Assembly: GCA_024711325.1 (NCBI GenBank)
Contig: JANJTC010000005.1
Location: 868,001 to 932,000 of the forward strand
Origin: Bacteriovoracaceae bacterium
Lineage (GTDB): Bacteria; Bdellovibrionota; Bacteriovoracia; Bacteriovoracales; Bacteriovoracaceae
Direction of reading: 5' to 3'
Length of the DNA: 64,000 nt
Positions within the stretch are counted from its first letter, which is position 1, and the number at the start of each line of letters is the position of its first letter. The notes beneath the pieces were generated by a model. The model was not told where the DNA came from. It ran no database searches and saw only the letters and a list, made by a program, of their open reading frames with translations. Shown piece after piece: positions 9,534-17,624 of this stretch. The translations under genes were made by a program, and so were the position numbers.

Positions 9534-9607
9534 TGAGCACCCCTTACAGCATGACTTCAAAAGACAGGCCAAGTTTAAGAGTGTTATTTTGAAGTTTCTT
9601 GAGGCAA

Positions 9608-9629
9608 TTTGACCCAAGAGATGGTCAAA
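9608..9629. promoter_or_regulatory. Candidate operator in a divergent promoter region
   Basis: A 7-bp inverted repeat, TTTGACC-N8-GGTCAAA, sits between the divergent nucleotidyltransferase-BON gene (start 9533) and alcohol dehydrogenase gene (start 9687). The symmetry and position suggest a dimeric repressor or activator site. The regulator is unknown. Confidence 0.4.
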
Positions 9630-9686
9630 GATTCAGTGATTGAATAATGTAAGAATATGTAAAATTCTAATTTAGATGGAGGTCTT

Positions 9687-10733
9687 ATGAATAATGTTAT
9701 GGCCTATGCAGCTTTTGATCCTAAAAAACCGCTTGGACCTTTTACTATTAGTCGACGGGAACCTGGGATCAACGATGTTCAGATCGATATAAAATACTGC
9801 GGGGTTTGTCACTCAGATGTTCATCAGGCAAGAGATGAATGGGGAGGATCTATATTTCCAATGGTTCCTGGACATGAAATTGTAGGAGTTGTCAGCAAAA
9901 CAGGCCATGCTGTTAAAAAGTATAAAGTAGGCGATAAGGTTGGAGTTGGCTGTCTAGTGGATTCTTGCAGAACATGTTCTTCCTGTAAGGAAGGCCTTGA
10001 ACAGTATTGTGAAAACGGTAGCGTTCCTACTTATAACGGATTGGAAAAAGATGGAAAAACTCCAACTTTTGGAGGGTATTCCACTCATATAATTGTTCAC
10101 GAAGATTTTGTTTTGAAAATTCCGGAAAATTTACCGCTAGACGCAGCTGCTCCTCTGCTTTGTGCTGGCATCACAACTTATTCTCCCTTAAAACATTGGA
10201 AGGCCGGACCCGGAAAGAAGATAGGTGTTATTGGACTGGGAGGCCTGGGCCACATGGCCGTTAAAATTGGCCATGCGCTTGGAGCTGAGATTACTGTTTT
10301 TAGTCATTCAGAAAGAAAGCGAGAAGATGCTAAGAGGTTTGGGGCCAGAAACTTTGTTGTAACAAAAAATCAGAATGAAATGGAGGCGCTCACAAATACA
10401 TTGGATTTAATCATCAATACGGTTTCTGTCGAATTGGATTGGAATTTATATCTTAGGTTATTGAAGCGAGATAGTTCCATGGTGATTTTAGGAGTACCGA
10501 GTAAGGCGCCCGAAGTTTCCGCATTTGGTTTGATCGCAGGAAGAAAAAGTCTGGCAGGTTCTTTGATTGGAGGTATTGCTGAAACTCAGGAAATGTTGGA
10601 TTTCTGTGGGCGGAATAATATTGTTTGTGACATTGAGAGGGTGGCCATTCAGGACATTAACACCGCCTATGAAAGAATGGTTAAAGGGGATGTACGTTAC
10701 CGTTTTGTCATAGATATCGAGAGCTTAAAATAG
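9687..10733 (+). CDS. Zinc-dependent alcohol dehydrogenase (YahK/CAD type)
   Basis: A 348-residue medium-chain NAD(P)-dependent dehydrogenase reducing aldehydes to alcohols. Catalytic zinc ligands are in CGVCHSDVHQ and GHEIVG. The structural-zinc cysteine cluster is CRTCSSCKEGLEQYC. The nucleotide-binding glycine motif is GLGGLGHMAVK. GGAGG lies 5 bases before the ATG. The YahK/ElbB-like group often prefers NADPH, but the discriminating residue cannot be settled by eye. It is a single gene, divergent from the preceding operon. Confidence 0.92.
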   Translation: MNNVMAYAAFDPKKPLGPFTISRREPGINDVQIDIKYCGVCHSDVHQARDEWGGSIFPMVPGHEIVGVVSKTGHAVKKYKVGDKVGVGCLVDSCRTCSSCKEGLEQYCENGSVPTYNGLEKDGKTPTFGGYSTHIIVHEDFVLKIPENLPLDAAAPLLCAGITTYSPLKHWKAGPGKKIGVIGLGGLGHMAVKIGHALGAEITVFSHSERKREDAKRFGARNFVVTKNQNEMEALTNTLDLIINTVSVELDWNLYLRLLKRDSSMVILGVPSKAPEVSAFGLIAGRKSLAGSLIGGIAETQEMLDFCGRNNIVCDIERVAIQDINTAYERMVKGDVRYRFVIDIESLK

Positions 10734-10805
10734 CGGAAGCCCTTTAGTCAGAATTAAGATGGGGGATTCTTTAAGTTTTTTGGGATTTTACCCGACAAGT
10801 GGGGC

Positions 10806-11390
10806 ATGAAATTCGCATACTCACATCTTATGGCCTTTCTCATTATTGGGCACACTGGTTTAGTCTTCGCTGCAGAAGTAGATTGTGATCCTGCTTTGGC
10901 CATACCAGTGGCAGCGGGTGAGCTCTTAGGAACATTAAAAAGTGTCAGTGAAGGTCTTTATAAAGATATAGCGGTTCTTAAGGTGAATCATGACGGAGAA
11001 GGTAAACTTTCAGTTTTCTTCGAAAAAGGTGTCCCAAAAATATTAAAGCTTACCTATAAAAATGATAACGGAACAGTTGTTAAGCAAATTACTTTTGATG
11101 AGTTGGCAAAAGGTAACCCACTAATCTATGAAAACACTGACAAACCAGGCAAGGCCATCATGCTGGAAAAAGGTCCTAATTTCAAAGAAGGTAGTTACGA
11201 TTTTAAGTTAAAGGTCAGATCAAAACTCTCTCCCGAGCAGTTTCAAACTTATCCTTTAAATTTAAATCCTGATGTCAATTCACCCAAAGTGACTCATAAT
11301 AAGAAGACATTTAATAAAATGATCATCTCTCCTGGGGTCAGTATGTTTAGCTGGGACGGAACATTTAAAAACGTCGAATTTAAAAATTAA
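10806..11390 (+). CDS. Exported protein of unknown function
   Basis: A 194-residue protein with a good signal peptide (residues ~1-22, ending LVFAAE). The rest is rich in beta-prone, lysine-containing segments, with a single cysteine right after the cleavage site. No domain is recognised. GTGGGGC precedes the ATG. Its stop overlaps the end of the convergent PEBP gene by 4 bases. It is probably periplasmic or surface-associated. Confidence 0.7.
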   Translation: MKFAYSHLMAFLIIGHTGLVFAAEVDCDPALAIPVAAGELLGTLKSVSEGLYKDIAVLKVNHDGEGKLSVFFEKGVPKILKLTYKNDNGTVVKQITFDELAKGNPLIYENTDKPGKAIMLEKGPNFKEGSYDFKLKVRSKLSPEQFQTYPLNLNPDVNSPKVTHNKKTFNKMIISPGVSMFSWDGTFKNVEFKN

Positions 11391-11878
11391 CGACCATATT
11401 CAACAGTAAAACTCGCTTTTGCCAATGATTGAGCATCCAAACTTTCTTTTAGCACAGTTCCTGAAGTCTTTGGATTGATATTCATCTTCTCGGATTTTAA
11501 AGCATAGACCGTAAAGACGTAACGATGTGCCTTATCACCCCGTGGAGGACAGGCACCGCCGTAACCCATCTGACCGTAGTCTGTTTTACTTTCAATTACG
11601 CCTGCTGGAAGTCGATGATCATTGGAAGCACCTTCTTCAAGTTTATTTATATTTGCAGGGATATTAACCACAGTCCAATGCCACCAGCCATGGCCTGTTG
11701 GGGCATCCGGATCAAAGACAGTTACGGCAAAACTTTTTGTTTCAGATGGGGCCCCAGACCATTCAAGTGCAGGCGATATATTTTCCCCACTACATCCGGA
11801 ATCATTGAATACGTATTTGTTCGGCAAAGGCTTTTTTGGATCAAAGGAAGAAGTTTTTAAAGTGAATATAGTTCCCAT
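11387..11878 (-). CDS. YbhB/YbcL family PEBP (Raf-kinase-inhibitor-like) protein
   Basis: A 163-residue phosphatidylethanolamine-binding-protein fold. Diagnostic segments are GENISPALEWSGAP, DPDAPTGHGWWHWTVVNIP and GYGGACPPRGDKAHRYVFTVYAL, which line the anion-binding pocket. No signal peptide is present, so it is cytoplasmic like E. coli YbhB. The physiological role of this bacterial family is unclear. Confidence 0.93.
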   Translation of the reverse strand: MGTIFTLKTSSFDPKKPLPNKYVFNDSGCSGENISPALEWSGAPSETKSFAVTVFDPDAPTGHGWWHWTVVNIPANINKLEEGASNDHRLPAGVIESKTDYGQMGYGGACPPRGDKAHRYVFTVYALKSEKMNINPKTSGTVLKESLDAQSLAKASFTVEYGR

Positions 11879-11944
11879 AAGACTCCTTTTTGGTTTAAAT
11901 CATTTAATGATTGTTAAATGTTTAAATCAAGCCGTGGAGTATTT

Positions 11945-12373
11945 ATGGACCCAAAGAGTAGGCCTTCACTAGAACAGATTCAAAATGTTTTTATGAAAGA
12001 TCAGCTTCCAGAATCATTTGGTATCGAGATTCAGGAAGTAGGTGAGGATTTTGTCACAGGAGTACTAACTGTTGACTCCAGACATCTGCGGCCTGGAAAT
12101 ATCATGAACGGAGGCGTTTCATTAGTCCTTATTGAAACGATGGGTAGTATTAGCTCCTGTTTATACATTGATCTGGCCAAGCAAAATTCTTTCGGTATTC
12201 AAGTAAATGCAAATCATATTTCAATCGCGCGTCCGGGGGATAAGCTTACGGCACGATCAAAGGCGATACACATTGGCAAAACGACTCAGATTTGGGATGT
12301 GGATATATCAAATCAAAAAGGCAAATTGGTTTCTTCTGGAAGGATCACAATGCTGGTAACAGATCGTTCTTAG
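11945..12373 (+). CDS. PaaI-type hotdog thioesterase
   Basis: About 142 residues in a single hotdog fold. The MNGGVSLVLIETMGS segment corresponds to the HGG...E/D active-site helix of PaaI/YbdB-like acyl-CoA thioesterases, with N in place of the usual H. The C-terminus follows the usual strand pattern (SKAIHIGKTTQIWDVDI). I chose the ATG at 11945 because GGAG lies 5 bases upstream; the ATG at 11918 has no site. The substrate is not predictable. Confidence 0.88.
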   Translation: MDPKSRPSLEQIQNVFMKDQLPESFGIEIQEVGEDFVTGVLTVDSRHLRPGNIMNGGVSLVLIETMGSISSCLYIDLAKQNSFGIQVNANHISIARPGDKLTARSKAIHIGKTTQIWDVDISNQKGKLVSSGRITMLVTDRS

Positions 12374-12376
12374 ATA

Positions 12377-12406
12377 TTGAGGGCCTCTCTGGAGAGAGGC
12401 CCTCAA
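12377..12406. terminator. Strong hairpin between convergent genes (bidirectional terminator)
   Basis: A perfect 13-bp stem (TTGAGGGCCTCTC and its complement) with a 4-base TGGA loop lies between the thioesterase stop and the convergent lipoprotein stop. A U-tract is weak on both sides, but the stem is GC-rich and its position fits termination from both directions. Confidence 0.75.
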
Positions 12407-12412
12407 TAAGAA

Positions 12413-13162
12413 TTACTTCTTCTCTTCCTGAGCTTGTTTTAGATTCATTCTTCTCTGCTCAGCAGGTCTTCTTTGAGCAGGATCACCAATCCAACGGATC
12501 TTATTCACAATAGATTCACCTGCATCTGCTGTATTGAACTGATTACCAAAATTCAGAACGGAAGTGTTCGCGGTCTTTTTACCATTTAGAAAATCCATCG
12601 TCTCTTTACCATAAGTAATTCTTGCAGCATCGGCCGACATATTGCCTGTGAGAACTCGATGCGCAAGGTTCAGAGAAAGGATATTCATGGCCTCATTATC
12701 GGCAAATGAGGACATTTCACCTCTGGTTCGGTTAAGGACAACAGATCCGTTATAATTCCAAACGTCGTCAACTTTACCGACAGGAGCTTTATAATCCACT
12801 ACATGTTCCAGTGCATTCTGATGAAGAAGAGGGAAACGGTGTGAATAGACCTCTTTATGGACCACTATTTTCTTAAATGGGGCAACATTCCTCCAGATGA
12901 GTGAGTCAGAGGTCGTCTCTTGCGGATCACCATATTTGGCAATCATGTCTTTGGCAGCGGAAATTGAGCTGTCAGGCCATCCGCTGGTTAGACTCGTGGC
13001 CTTTGCTAGTGCTTCCTGGTTAATGTTTTCTGACTGTACACCAGTGCTTTCTGGAGTACTGGTTGCTGCAGTCTGTGGTTGAGGCTCATTCTTTTTGAAC
13101 ATCGTACAACTTGCCAGTGACATCGTAAGCATGAGCATTCCTGTTAATCCGATTTTTTTCAT
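12413..13162 (-). CDS. Lipoprotein of unknown function
   Basis: About 249 residues with a signal peptide and lipobox SLASC at the mature cysteine, then a Thr/Pro/Gln-rich linker of ~30 residues. The globular part has no recognised domain. It contains LIWRNVAPFKKIVVHKEVYSH and a repeated asparagine-rich C-terminal third. The ATG at 13162 has GGAGG 5 bases upstream and beats an in-frame ATG at 13174. The acidic-basic tail ends RMNLKQAQEEKK. It is likely anchored in the envelope. Confidence 0.82.
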   Translation of the reverse strand: MKKIGLTGMLMLTMSLASCTMFKKNEPQPQTAATSTPESTGVQSENINQEALAKATSLTSGWPDSSISAAKDMIAKYGDPQETTSDSLIWRNVAPFKKIVVHKEVYSHRFPLLHQNALEHVVDYKAPVGKVDDVWNYNGSVVLNRTRGEMSSFADNEAMNILSLNLAHRVLTGNMSADAARITYGKETMDFLNGKKTANTSVLNFGNQFNTADAGESIVNKIRWIGDPAQRRPAEQRRMNLKQAQEEKK

Positions 13163-13323
13163 TTGATCCTCCATGATGTTAAGATCATCGATCTACTTTA
13201 GTTGGTAATTGATCAGCAATTATGGGACCATAATATTGAGCTTTGAATCTTCAGCGAAGCACTTGCATCGGTTTTAACTCCTTGCAGATTCCAAGTTCCA
13301 TCTGCTTTAAGTTAAATAGGCCC

Positions 13324-13584
13324 ATGGAATTTTTACAAATACCTTCTCATAGCCAAGTAGAACATGCCCGAAACATCGAAGACATTCTTTCTTCCTTGAA
13401 GTCTTTGTGTCGAAGTGAGATTTACCTCTTTCAAGATCCAAAAGCGAAGGCTTTACTGGAAACTTCAGCTGAAGTGCTGGGGGGACTGGAAAAAGCATTT
13501 CACGACTATCAGTTAAAGAATGCAGATGTTTGGAAAGATGAGGTGGAAGAAATACCTCAGAAAAGCATTGATCCCTGGGATTAA
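13324..13584 (+). CDS. Small hypothetical protein
   Basis: An 86-residue, mostly helical, acidic protein beginning MEFLQIPSHSQ and ending SIDPWD. No signal peptide or known domain is seen. An upstream in-frame ATG at 13243 would add 27 residues without a better ribosome site. An open frame on the opposite strand covers most of the same bases; I favour this one for its more ordinary amino-acid composition. Confidence is moderate. Confidence 0.5.
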   Translation: MEFLQIPSHSQVEHARNIEDILSSLKSLCRSEIYLFQDPKAKALLETSAEVLGGLEKAFHDYQLKNADVWKDEVEEIPQKSIDPWD

Positions 13585-13702
13585 GTGAGAGGAAGAGACA
13601 ATCGTTGAAAGAGTATGGAATGAATTCGTTGGAATTTAATTCCATGATTTTATCAAACTCAGGATTGTGGCATCCTCATTTAAAGACAAGGAGGAAGCCG
13701 TG

Positions 13703-14341
13703 ATGAAGATTTTGATTATCAGTAAAGATTTACAATTATCCCGAATACTCAATTATAGTCTTACTTTCAGCGGATTCACGGTTGAATGTGCTGCTAATAC
13801 GACTCATGCCTTAAAGTTGATGGAAGAAATAAATTTTCAATTAATCTTGATGGATTTTCTGACGAATGGCGAGAGTCTCTGTTTTTGCCAAGAGGTGAAA
13901 AAATATGGCACTCAAACTTCTCTAGTCGTCATGGGAGAATGTTATGAAGAATTGGGCATGCTAGAAGGAATGAATTCGGGAATGGATGATTACATCCTAA
14001 AACCTTTTGGTATGTCGGAATTGCGTATGATCATTAATAAACAACTTGAGCGGAAGCGATTGACCGCCAGACCGCTAGTTTTCGGGGAACTTCGAATTGA
14101 TGTTGCAAGAAGTATGGTCTATGTGAAAGATAAAATCATTTCAGTAGGAAAAAATGAACTGGAAATCCTGATTATCCTTACACGAAAGGCCGGAAAAATT
14201 GTCACGCCTGACAAACTCATCACCGATGAACGAATGCTGGCCTTAAGAAAAAAACTTAAACATGCAGCCGGTGAAGCCTTGCAAATTAAGTCAGTCAAGG
14301 GATTAGGATATAAGTTAATTACTATGAAATCTTGCGGATAA
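13703..14341 (+). CDS. Atypical OmpR-like regulator with shortened DNA-binding domain
   Basis: A 212-residue homologue of the regulator at 5957. The receiver keeps the phospho-acceptor (LILMDFLTNG) and the lysine (LKPFG), but the acidic pair is reduced to IISKD, so Mg-dependent phosphorylation is doubtful. In the winged helix, the region corresponding to the loop and recognition helix is about 13 residues shorter: PDKLITDERMLALRKKL replaces a stretch containing DRTVDSHMSHLRRK. The core strands and the terminal KSVKGLGYKL remain. AGGAGG precedes the ATG by 8 bases. It may act as a protein-protein switch rather than a DNA binder (inference). Confidence 0.8.
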   Translation: MKILIISKDLQLSRILNYSLTFSGFTVECAANTTHALKLMEEINFQLILMDFLTNGESLCFCQEVKKYGTQTSLVVMGECYEELGMLEGMNSGMDDYILKPFGMSELRMIINKQLERKRLTARPLVFGELRIDVARSMVYVKDKIISVGKNELEILIILTRKAGKIVTPDKLITDERMLALRKKLKHAAGEALQIKSVKGLGYKLITMKSCG

Positions 14342-14450
14342 AATAAGAACCCTGTTGTTTTCAAAAAGTTCTGATTTTTATATTATGTGATTGTTCAGAT
14401 GAAACAGTTAAGAGTAAAACCGAAACTGATAACCAAGCTGAATAAAAAGT

Positions 14451-14479
14451 CGGCCATCTTCGGATGGCCGCTTTTTTTT
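14451..14479 (+). terminator. Rho-independent terminator
   Basis: An 8-bp GC-rich stem CGGCCATC/GATGGCCG closed by a stable TTCG tetraloop, followed by C and eight T residues. It is a textbook intrinsic terminator. It lies 110 bases past the regulator stop, leaving room for a 3' UTR or small RNA. Confidence 0.93.
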
Positions 14480-14633
14480 GGGGAAATAATTTCCATCAAG
14501 CCTGCCATGTCGCCAATCTCACGTTAAAGATGTAAGAGACACATGTCGAAAATTAGTATTGCTGCTTGTTTCATACTTTTGCAAAGCAAATAGTGCCATA
14601 AAGCAATCAATTTTAATTTTTCTATGTCATGCT

Positions 14634-14652
14634 AGCTCCATCAAAAGGAGCT
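14634..14652 (+). promoter_or_regulatory. Hairpin overlapping the ribosome site of the next gene
   Basis: AGCTCC-N7-GGAGCT forms a 6-bp stem whose 3' arm contains the AAGGAG ribosome-binding site of the exported HExxHxxGxxH gene (ATG at 14657). If formed, it would mask initiation. This is a candidate for translational control only. Confidence 0.4.
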
Positions 14653-14656
14653 TTAT

Positions 14657-15244
14657 ATGCAAGCTTTTAAAATTCTATTTCTGTTTTTAACTTTGAATAT
14701 TTCAAACGTAAGGGCCTTTGTTCCTGTTGAAGCTTATACATTCGATTTCAATATAGAAACTTCAAGGATGGGACCTATAAAGGAAGAAAAGTTAATTAAA
14801 GCAGTTGAATTGCTTCAGGAAGTATTTGCCTCTCCCGAATTTAAGCGAAGAATCCTGCTTCATCGTTATAACAGGAGATATCAGTTTGCTCACAATCGAG
14901 GTCTTTCCAATTATCAGATTTACAAACGAATTCTTAATGGTGTGGAAAAGCTTTATCCCGTTAAAAATAATGCCATGGATGTTGTGGTAGAACTTTATAC
15001 TAATAATAACTCTATTGTAATGGGATACACAAATCCATTTACTCAAAAAATCTGGATGAACACTAAGTACTTTAATCGTCATACTCCGGCCGAAGTTGCC
15101 TCTCATTTAACTCATGAATGGTTACATAAATTAGGATTTGGACATGAAAGGAAAAAGAGCGATAATAGAAAGTATAGCGTACCCTATGCAATAGGATATA
15201 TTGTGAAAGAAATGGCGCGGGAGTTAGATGAAAACATTCGTTAA
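14657..15244 (+). CDS. Exported HExxHxxGxxH metalloprotease-like protein
   Basis: A 195-residue protein with a cleavable signal peptide (residues ~1-21). HEWLHKLGFGH at residues ~153-163 fits the metzincin zinc motif HExxHxxGxxH. It is a paralogue of the lipoprotein at 6978-7625: both share a YNxxY/KxF block, SNYQIYKRIL/SNAQIYQIIL, a PVKNNAMDVVVELY-like segment, IWMNTKYFN and the tail YSVPYAIG. This copy lacks a lipobox, so one paralogue is anchored and the other is soluble. It overlaps the SET-domain gene by 17 bases. Protease activity is inferred. Confidence 0.8.
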   Translation: MQAFKILFLFLTLNISNVRAFVPVEAYTFDFNIETSRMGPIKEEKLIKAVELLQEVFASPEFKRRILLHRYNRRYQFAHNRGLSNYQIYKRILNGVEKLYPVKNNAMDVVVELYTNNNSIVMGYTNPFTQKIWMNTKYFNRHTPAEVASHLTHEWLHKLGFGHERKKSDNRKYSVPYAIGYIVKEMARELDENIR

Positions 15245-15584
15245 GGATACTAGTCTAAAGGGTAGAGGCGTTTTTGCTGCGACTGATATTAAAAAGAATG
15301 AATTAATTGAGGCGTGTCATTTAATTCTAATGGATTTGAATGATGTCCATGGCGCCTTGGAAAGCTATATTTATGAATATAGTTCCAAGACTGCTGCAAT
15401 AGCTCTCGGGCATGGTTCGCTTTATAATCATTCTGATGATCCCAATAGTGAATTTGAATTTGACTTTAAGAAGAGAATTCTGAAAGTCAGAGCTGTAAAA
15501 ACAATCCTTAAAGGATCTGAAATCACAGTGGATTACGGTTACAGTGAAGAGGAAAAAAGAAGATTTGGAATTTGCAGTAATTAA
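15228..15584 (+). CDS. SET-domain protein (predicted lysine methyltransferase)
   Basis: A 118-residue stand-alone SET domain. GRGVFAATDIKKNELIE at the N-terminus, LGHGSLYNHSDDPN (the NHS...N cofactor and pseudoknot motif) and ILKGSEITVDYGYS near the end are the canonical SET signatures. No pre- or post-SET cysteines are seen. GGAG lies 4 bases from the ATG. The start sits inside the 3' end of the metalloprotease-like gene (17-base overlap), so the two are co-translated. Short SET proteins occur in many bacteria; the target protein is unknown. Confidence 0.9.
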   Translation: MKTFVKDTSLKGRGVFAATDIKKNELIEACHLILMDLNDVHGALESYIYEYSSKTAAIALGHGSLYNHSDDPNSEFEFDFKKRILKVRAVKTILKGSEITVDYGYSEEEKRRFGICSN

Positions 15585-15605
15585 GATTATTTGTTTAGAT
15601 AAATC

Positions 15606-16451
15606 ATGAAACATTTTTTTGGTATATTGCTCTCTAGTGTCTTGCTGTGTCAATCACTCCCGGCATTCGCCGTCTCAAATCAGTTGCCTGTTAAACAAGT
15701 CTCTCCTGAATTATTTCATTCCATTCTAGAACAGGTTAAGGCCCAGAAAGTCATTGTGGTTCAAGCTGATGCAAAAAAAGAAGATAAAGATAAAGATAAA
15801 GAAGAAAAGGAACCTAAGACAGGACCTGAAGAAACGAGTTCATCATTTTTAGATAGCATTGATTTAAGCACGAATGTGCTCGCCAATTCAAATAGTGGAG
15901 ATGAAGCTGCTTTAATCATCTTTGCTGTCATAGGATTAGTCGTTATTGTGGCCTGGATACCATATCTTCCGGTGCTCATTCATGACATCATTAAAGGAGA
16001 TGAGAATTTAAAAATTCATCAGTTGCTCACAACGCAGTGGAATCCATTTTTGGTAACTCATAGAAGTGGCGGTCTGTTAGGTCTTCGCTATAGTTTTTTA
16101 GAAGAACGTCTGGATAAAGACCAAACACTTAAAATGGGATTTGCTGTTGAATCAGGTCATTATTTAGTTAAAGAAAATAAACGATTTGAAGGAGTCTACT
16201 GGTTGGCAGGACCATCTATTGTTATAGGTGATTACGATACAGATTCTTTGTTTGGGAAAATTGATCTGATGGGTGGAACTTCCTTTGACTCTGATCTAGG
16301 TCTGGTCTCTCGTGCTGAATTTTCAATTAATTGGCTGGGTCAGTCCGGTCTGTTATTTGGGCTTAGTGTAGGAGGACTTTATTTGAAAGCAAGAGATAGT
16401 TTTGATAATTTGGGCATTATATATGGAGCTAATACGGGCTTCGCATTTTAA
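15606..16451 (+). CDS. Exported protein, possible small outer-membrane beta-barrel
   Basis: A 281-residue protein with a signal peptide (ending PAFAV), a highly charged KEDKDKDKEEKEP linker, and one hydrophobic segment (AALIIFAVIGLVVIVAWIPYLPV). About 130 C-terminal residues have alternating hydrophobic and aromatic strands and end in phenylalanine (NTGFAF), as many outer-membrane barrels do. The internal membrane helix argues against a simple barrel. No family is recognised. It follows the SET gene after 21 bases and may share its transcript. Confidence 0.6.
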   Translation: MKHFFGILLSSVLLCQSLPAFAVSNQLPVKQVSPELFHSILEQVKAQKVIVVQADAKKEDKDKDKEEKEPKTGPEETSSSFLDSIDLSTNVLANSNSGDEAALIIFAVIGLVVIVAWIPYLPVLIHDIIKGDENLKIHQLLTTQWNPFLVTHRSGGLLGLRYSFLEERLDKDQTLKMGFAVESGHYLVKENKRFEGVYWLAGPSIVIGDYDTDSLFGKIDLMGGTSFDSDLGLVSRAEFSINWLGQSGLLFGLSVGGLYLKARDSFDNLGIIYGANTGFAF

Positions 16452-16460
16452 GAGGGATTC

Positions 16461-17624
16461 ATGAGTAATGATCGTCGTCATTGGAATATAAATACAAGGC
16501 TAAATCATCCTGTTGAGATTAAGTTGCATGAAGGTAATAAGCCTCTTCTTCAGCCAATATATCATTCGGCCAAATTCACTCCCTCGGAAAATTTTCCTTA
16601 TTGGGATCAGTTCATTTATACCCGAGTGTCAAATCCAACAACTCGCCAGCTTGAGCTGACTTTAGCTGAACTTCAGAACCGGGAAGATTGTATTGTCCTG
16701 GGATCTGGTATTGCGGCCCTGACGGGGACTTTCCTGGCGCTCTTAAAGGCCGGGGACCACATCATTACTTTTCGGGAACTCTATAAGCCCGCAAGAATGT
16801 ATATCCGCGAGTTTCTTCCTCTCTATCATATTGAACATACGGTTTTAAGTCTTTCTCATCTCGAGGATCTGGAGGGCGCAATTATAGCAGGAAAAACAAA
16901 GCTCATCCATTTTGAAAGTCCATCTAATCCCAATCTGGAGATAGCTGATATCGATGAAATCCTTAAGATCGCAAAAAAGCATAATATTTTAGTCAGTATG
17001 GACGGAACTTTTGCGGGACTGCATCAGCATACTGAATATGACATTGATGTCATGATCCATAGTTTAACTAAATTTGGAAATGGACATGGGGATGTCATCG
17101 CTGGATCCGTGGCGGGGAAAGCATCAGTCTTAAAAAAAATTAGAGAAATGAGTATTTATATTGGGGCCACGATTGATCCGCAAACTTCTTATTTGATTGA
17201 AAGAGGACTCAAAACTTATATGCTCCGCTATGAGCGGCAAACAAAGACGGCCCAAAAAGTTGCTCAGTTTCTAGTCGCTCATCCAAAAGTGCGGAAGGTG
17301 CGCTATCCTGGGTTGGCCGATCATCAAGGCTTTGAGCTAGCTCATAAACAAATGAAAGATATGGGAGCAGTCATAGCATTTGAAATTGATCCTGACGTTG
17401 CGGTATCCGCTGATAAATTTTGTCACAAGTTAAAGCTAGTGCAACTCACGGCGAGTCTCGGATCTACGGAAAGTATTATTTGCCCAACCGGTACTTTTTT
17501 TGGAACTGACTTGAGTCCTGCTGATCGAGAGGAGATGGGAATAAATACTCTCTCTCTCAGGTTGTCAATTGGTCTGGAAGATGCAGAAGACTTGATAAAT
17601 GACTTAACGGATGCTTTAAAGTGA
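16461..17624 (+). CDS. PLP-dependent Cys/Met metabolism enzyme (transsulfuration family)
   Basis: A 387-residue fold-type I enzyme of the cystathionine gamma-synthase / methionine gamma-lyase family. YTRVSNPTTRQLE and the GSGIAALTGT phosphate-binding stretch are at the N-terminus. The PLP lysine is in HSLTKFGNGHGD, and LRLSIGLEDAEDLIND closes the protein. GAGGG precedes the ATG. The exact reaction (synthase, beta-lyase or gamma-lyase) cannot be fixed from motifs. A GTG-started exported protein overlaps its stop. Confidence 0.9.
   Translation: MSNDRRHWNINTRLNHPVEIKLHEGNKPLLQPIYHSAKFTPSENFPYWDQFIYTRVSNPTTRQLELTLAELQNREDCIVLGSGIAALTGTFLALLKAGDHIITFRELYKPARMYIREFLPLYHIEHTVLSLSHLEDLEGAIIAGKTKLIHFESPSNPNLEIADIDEILKIAKKHNILVSMDGTFAGLHQHTEYDIDVMIHSLTKFGNGHGDVIAGSVAGKASVLKKIREMSIYIGATIDPQTSYLIERGLKTYMLRYERQTKTAQKVAQFLVAHPKVRKVRYPGLADHQGFELAHKQMKDMGAVIAFEIDPDVAVSADKFCHKLKLVQLTASLGSTESIICPTGTFFGTDLSPADREEMGINTLSLRLSIGLEDAEDLINDLTDALK

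Larger units (their letters stand above)
14342..14656 (+). other. 315-base intergenic stretch holding a terminator and a 5' hairpin
   Basis: This gap holds an intrinsic terminator (14451-14479) for the upstream regulator, or for an unannotated short transcript. A short inverted repeat TTTGC-AAA-GCAAA follows (about 14578-14590), and then a hairpin that includes the ribosome site of the next gene (14634-14652). I see no convincing protein gene. A 43-codon frame from 14399 runs through the terminator hairpin and was not accepted. Confidence 0.6.

Noticed and set aside
11525..11972. Plus-strand open frames across the PEBP gene
   Set aside because: They are antisense to a gene with a complete, conserved domain.
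13307..13645. A 112-codon frame on the minus strand opposite the small plus-strand gene at 13324
   Set aside because: No ribosome site, unusual composition, and no recognisable features; the plus-strand frame is preferred.
14399..14530. A 43-codon frame starting near 14399
   Set aside because: It runs through a perfect terminator hairpin and its T-tract, and it has no ribosome site.
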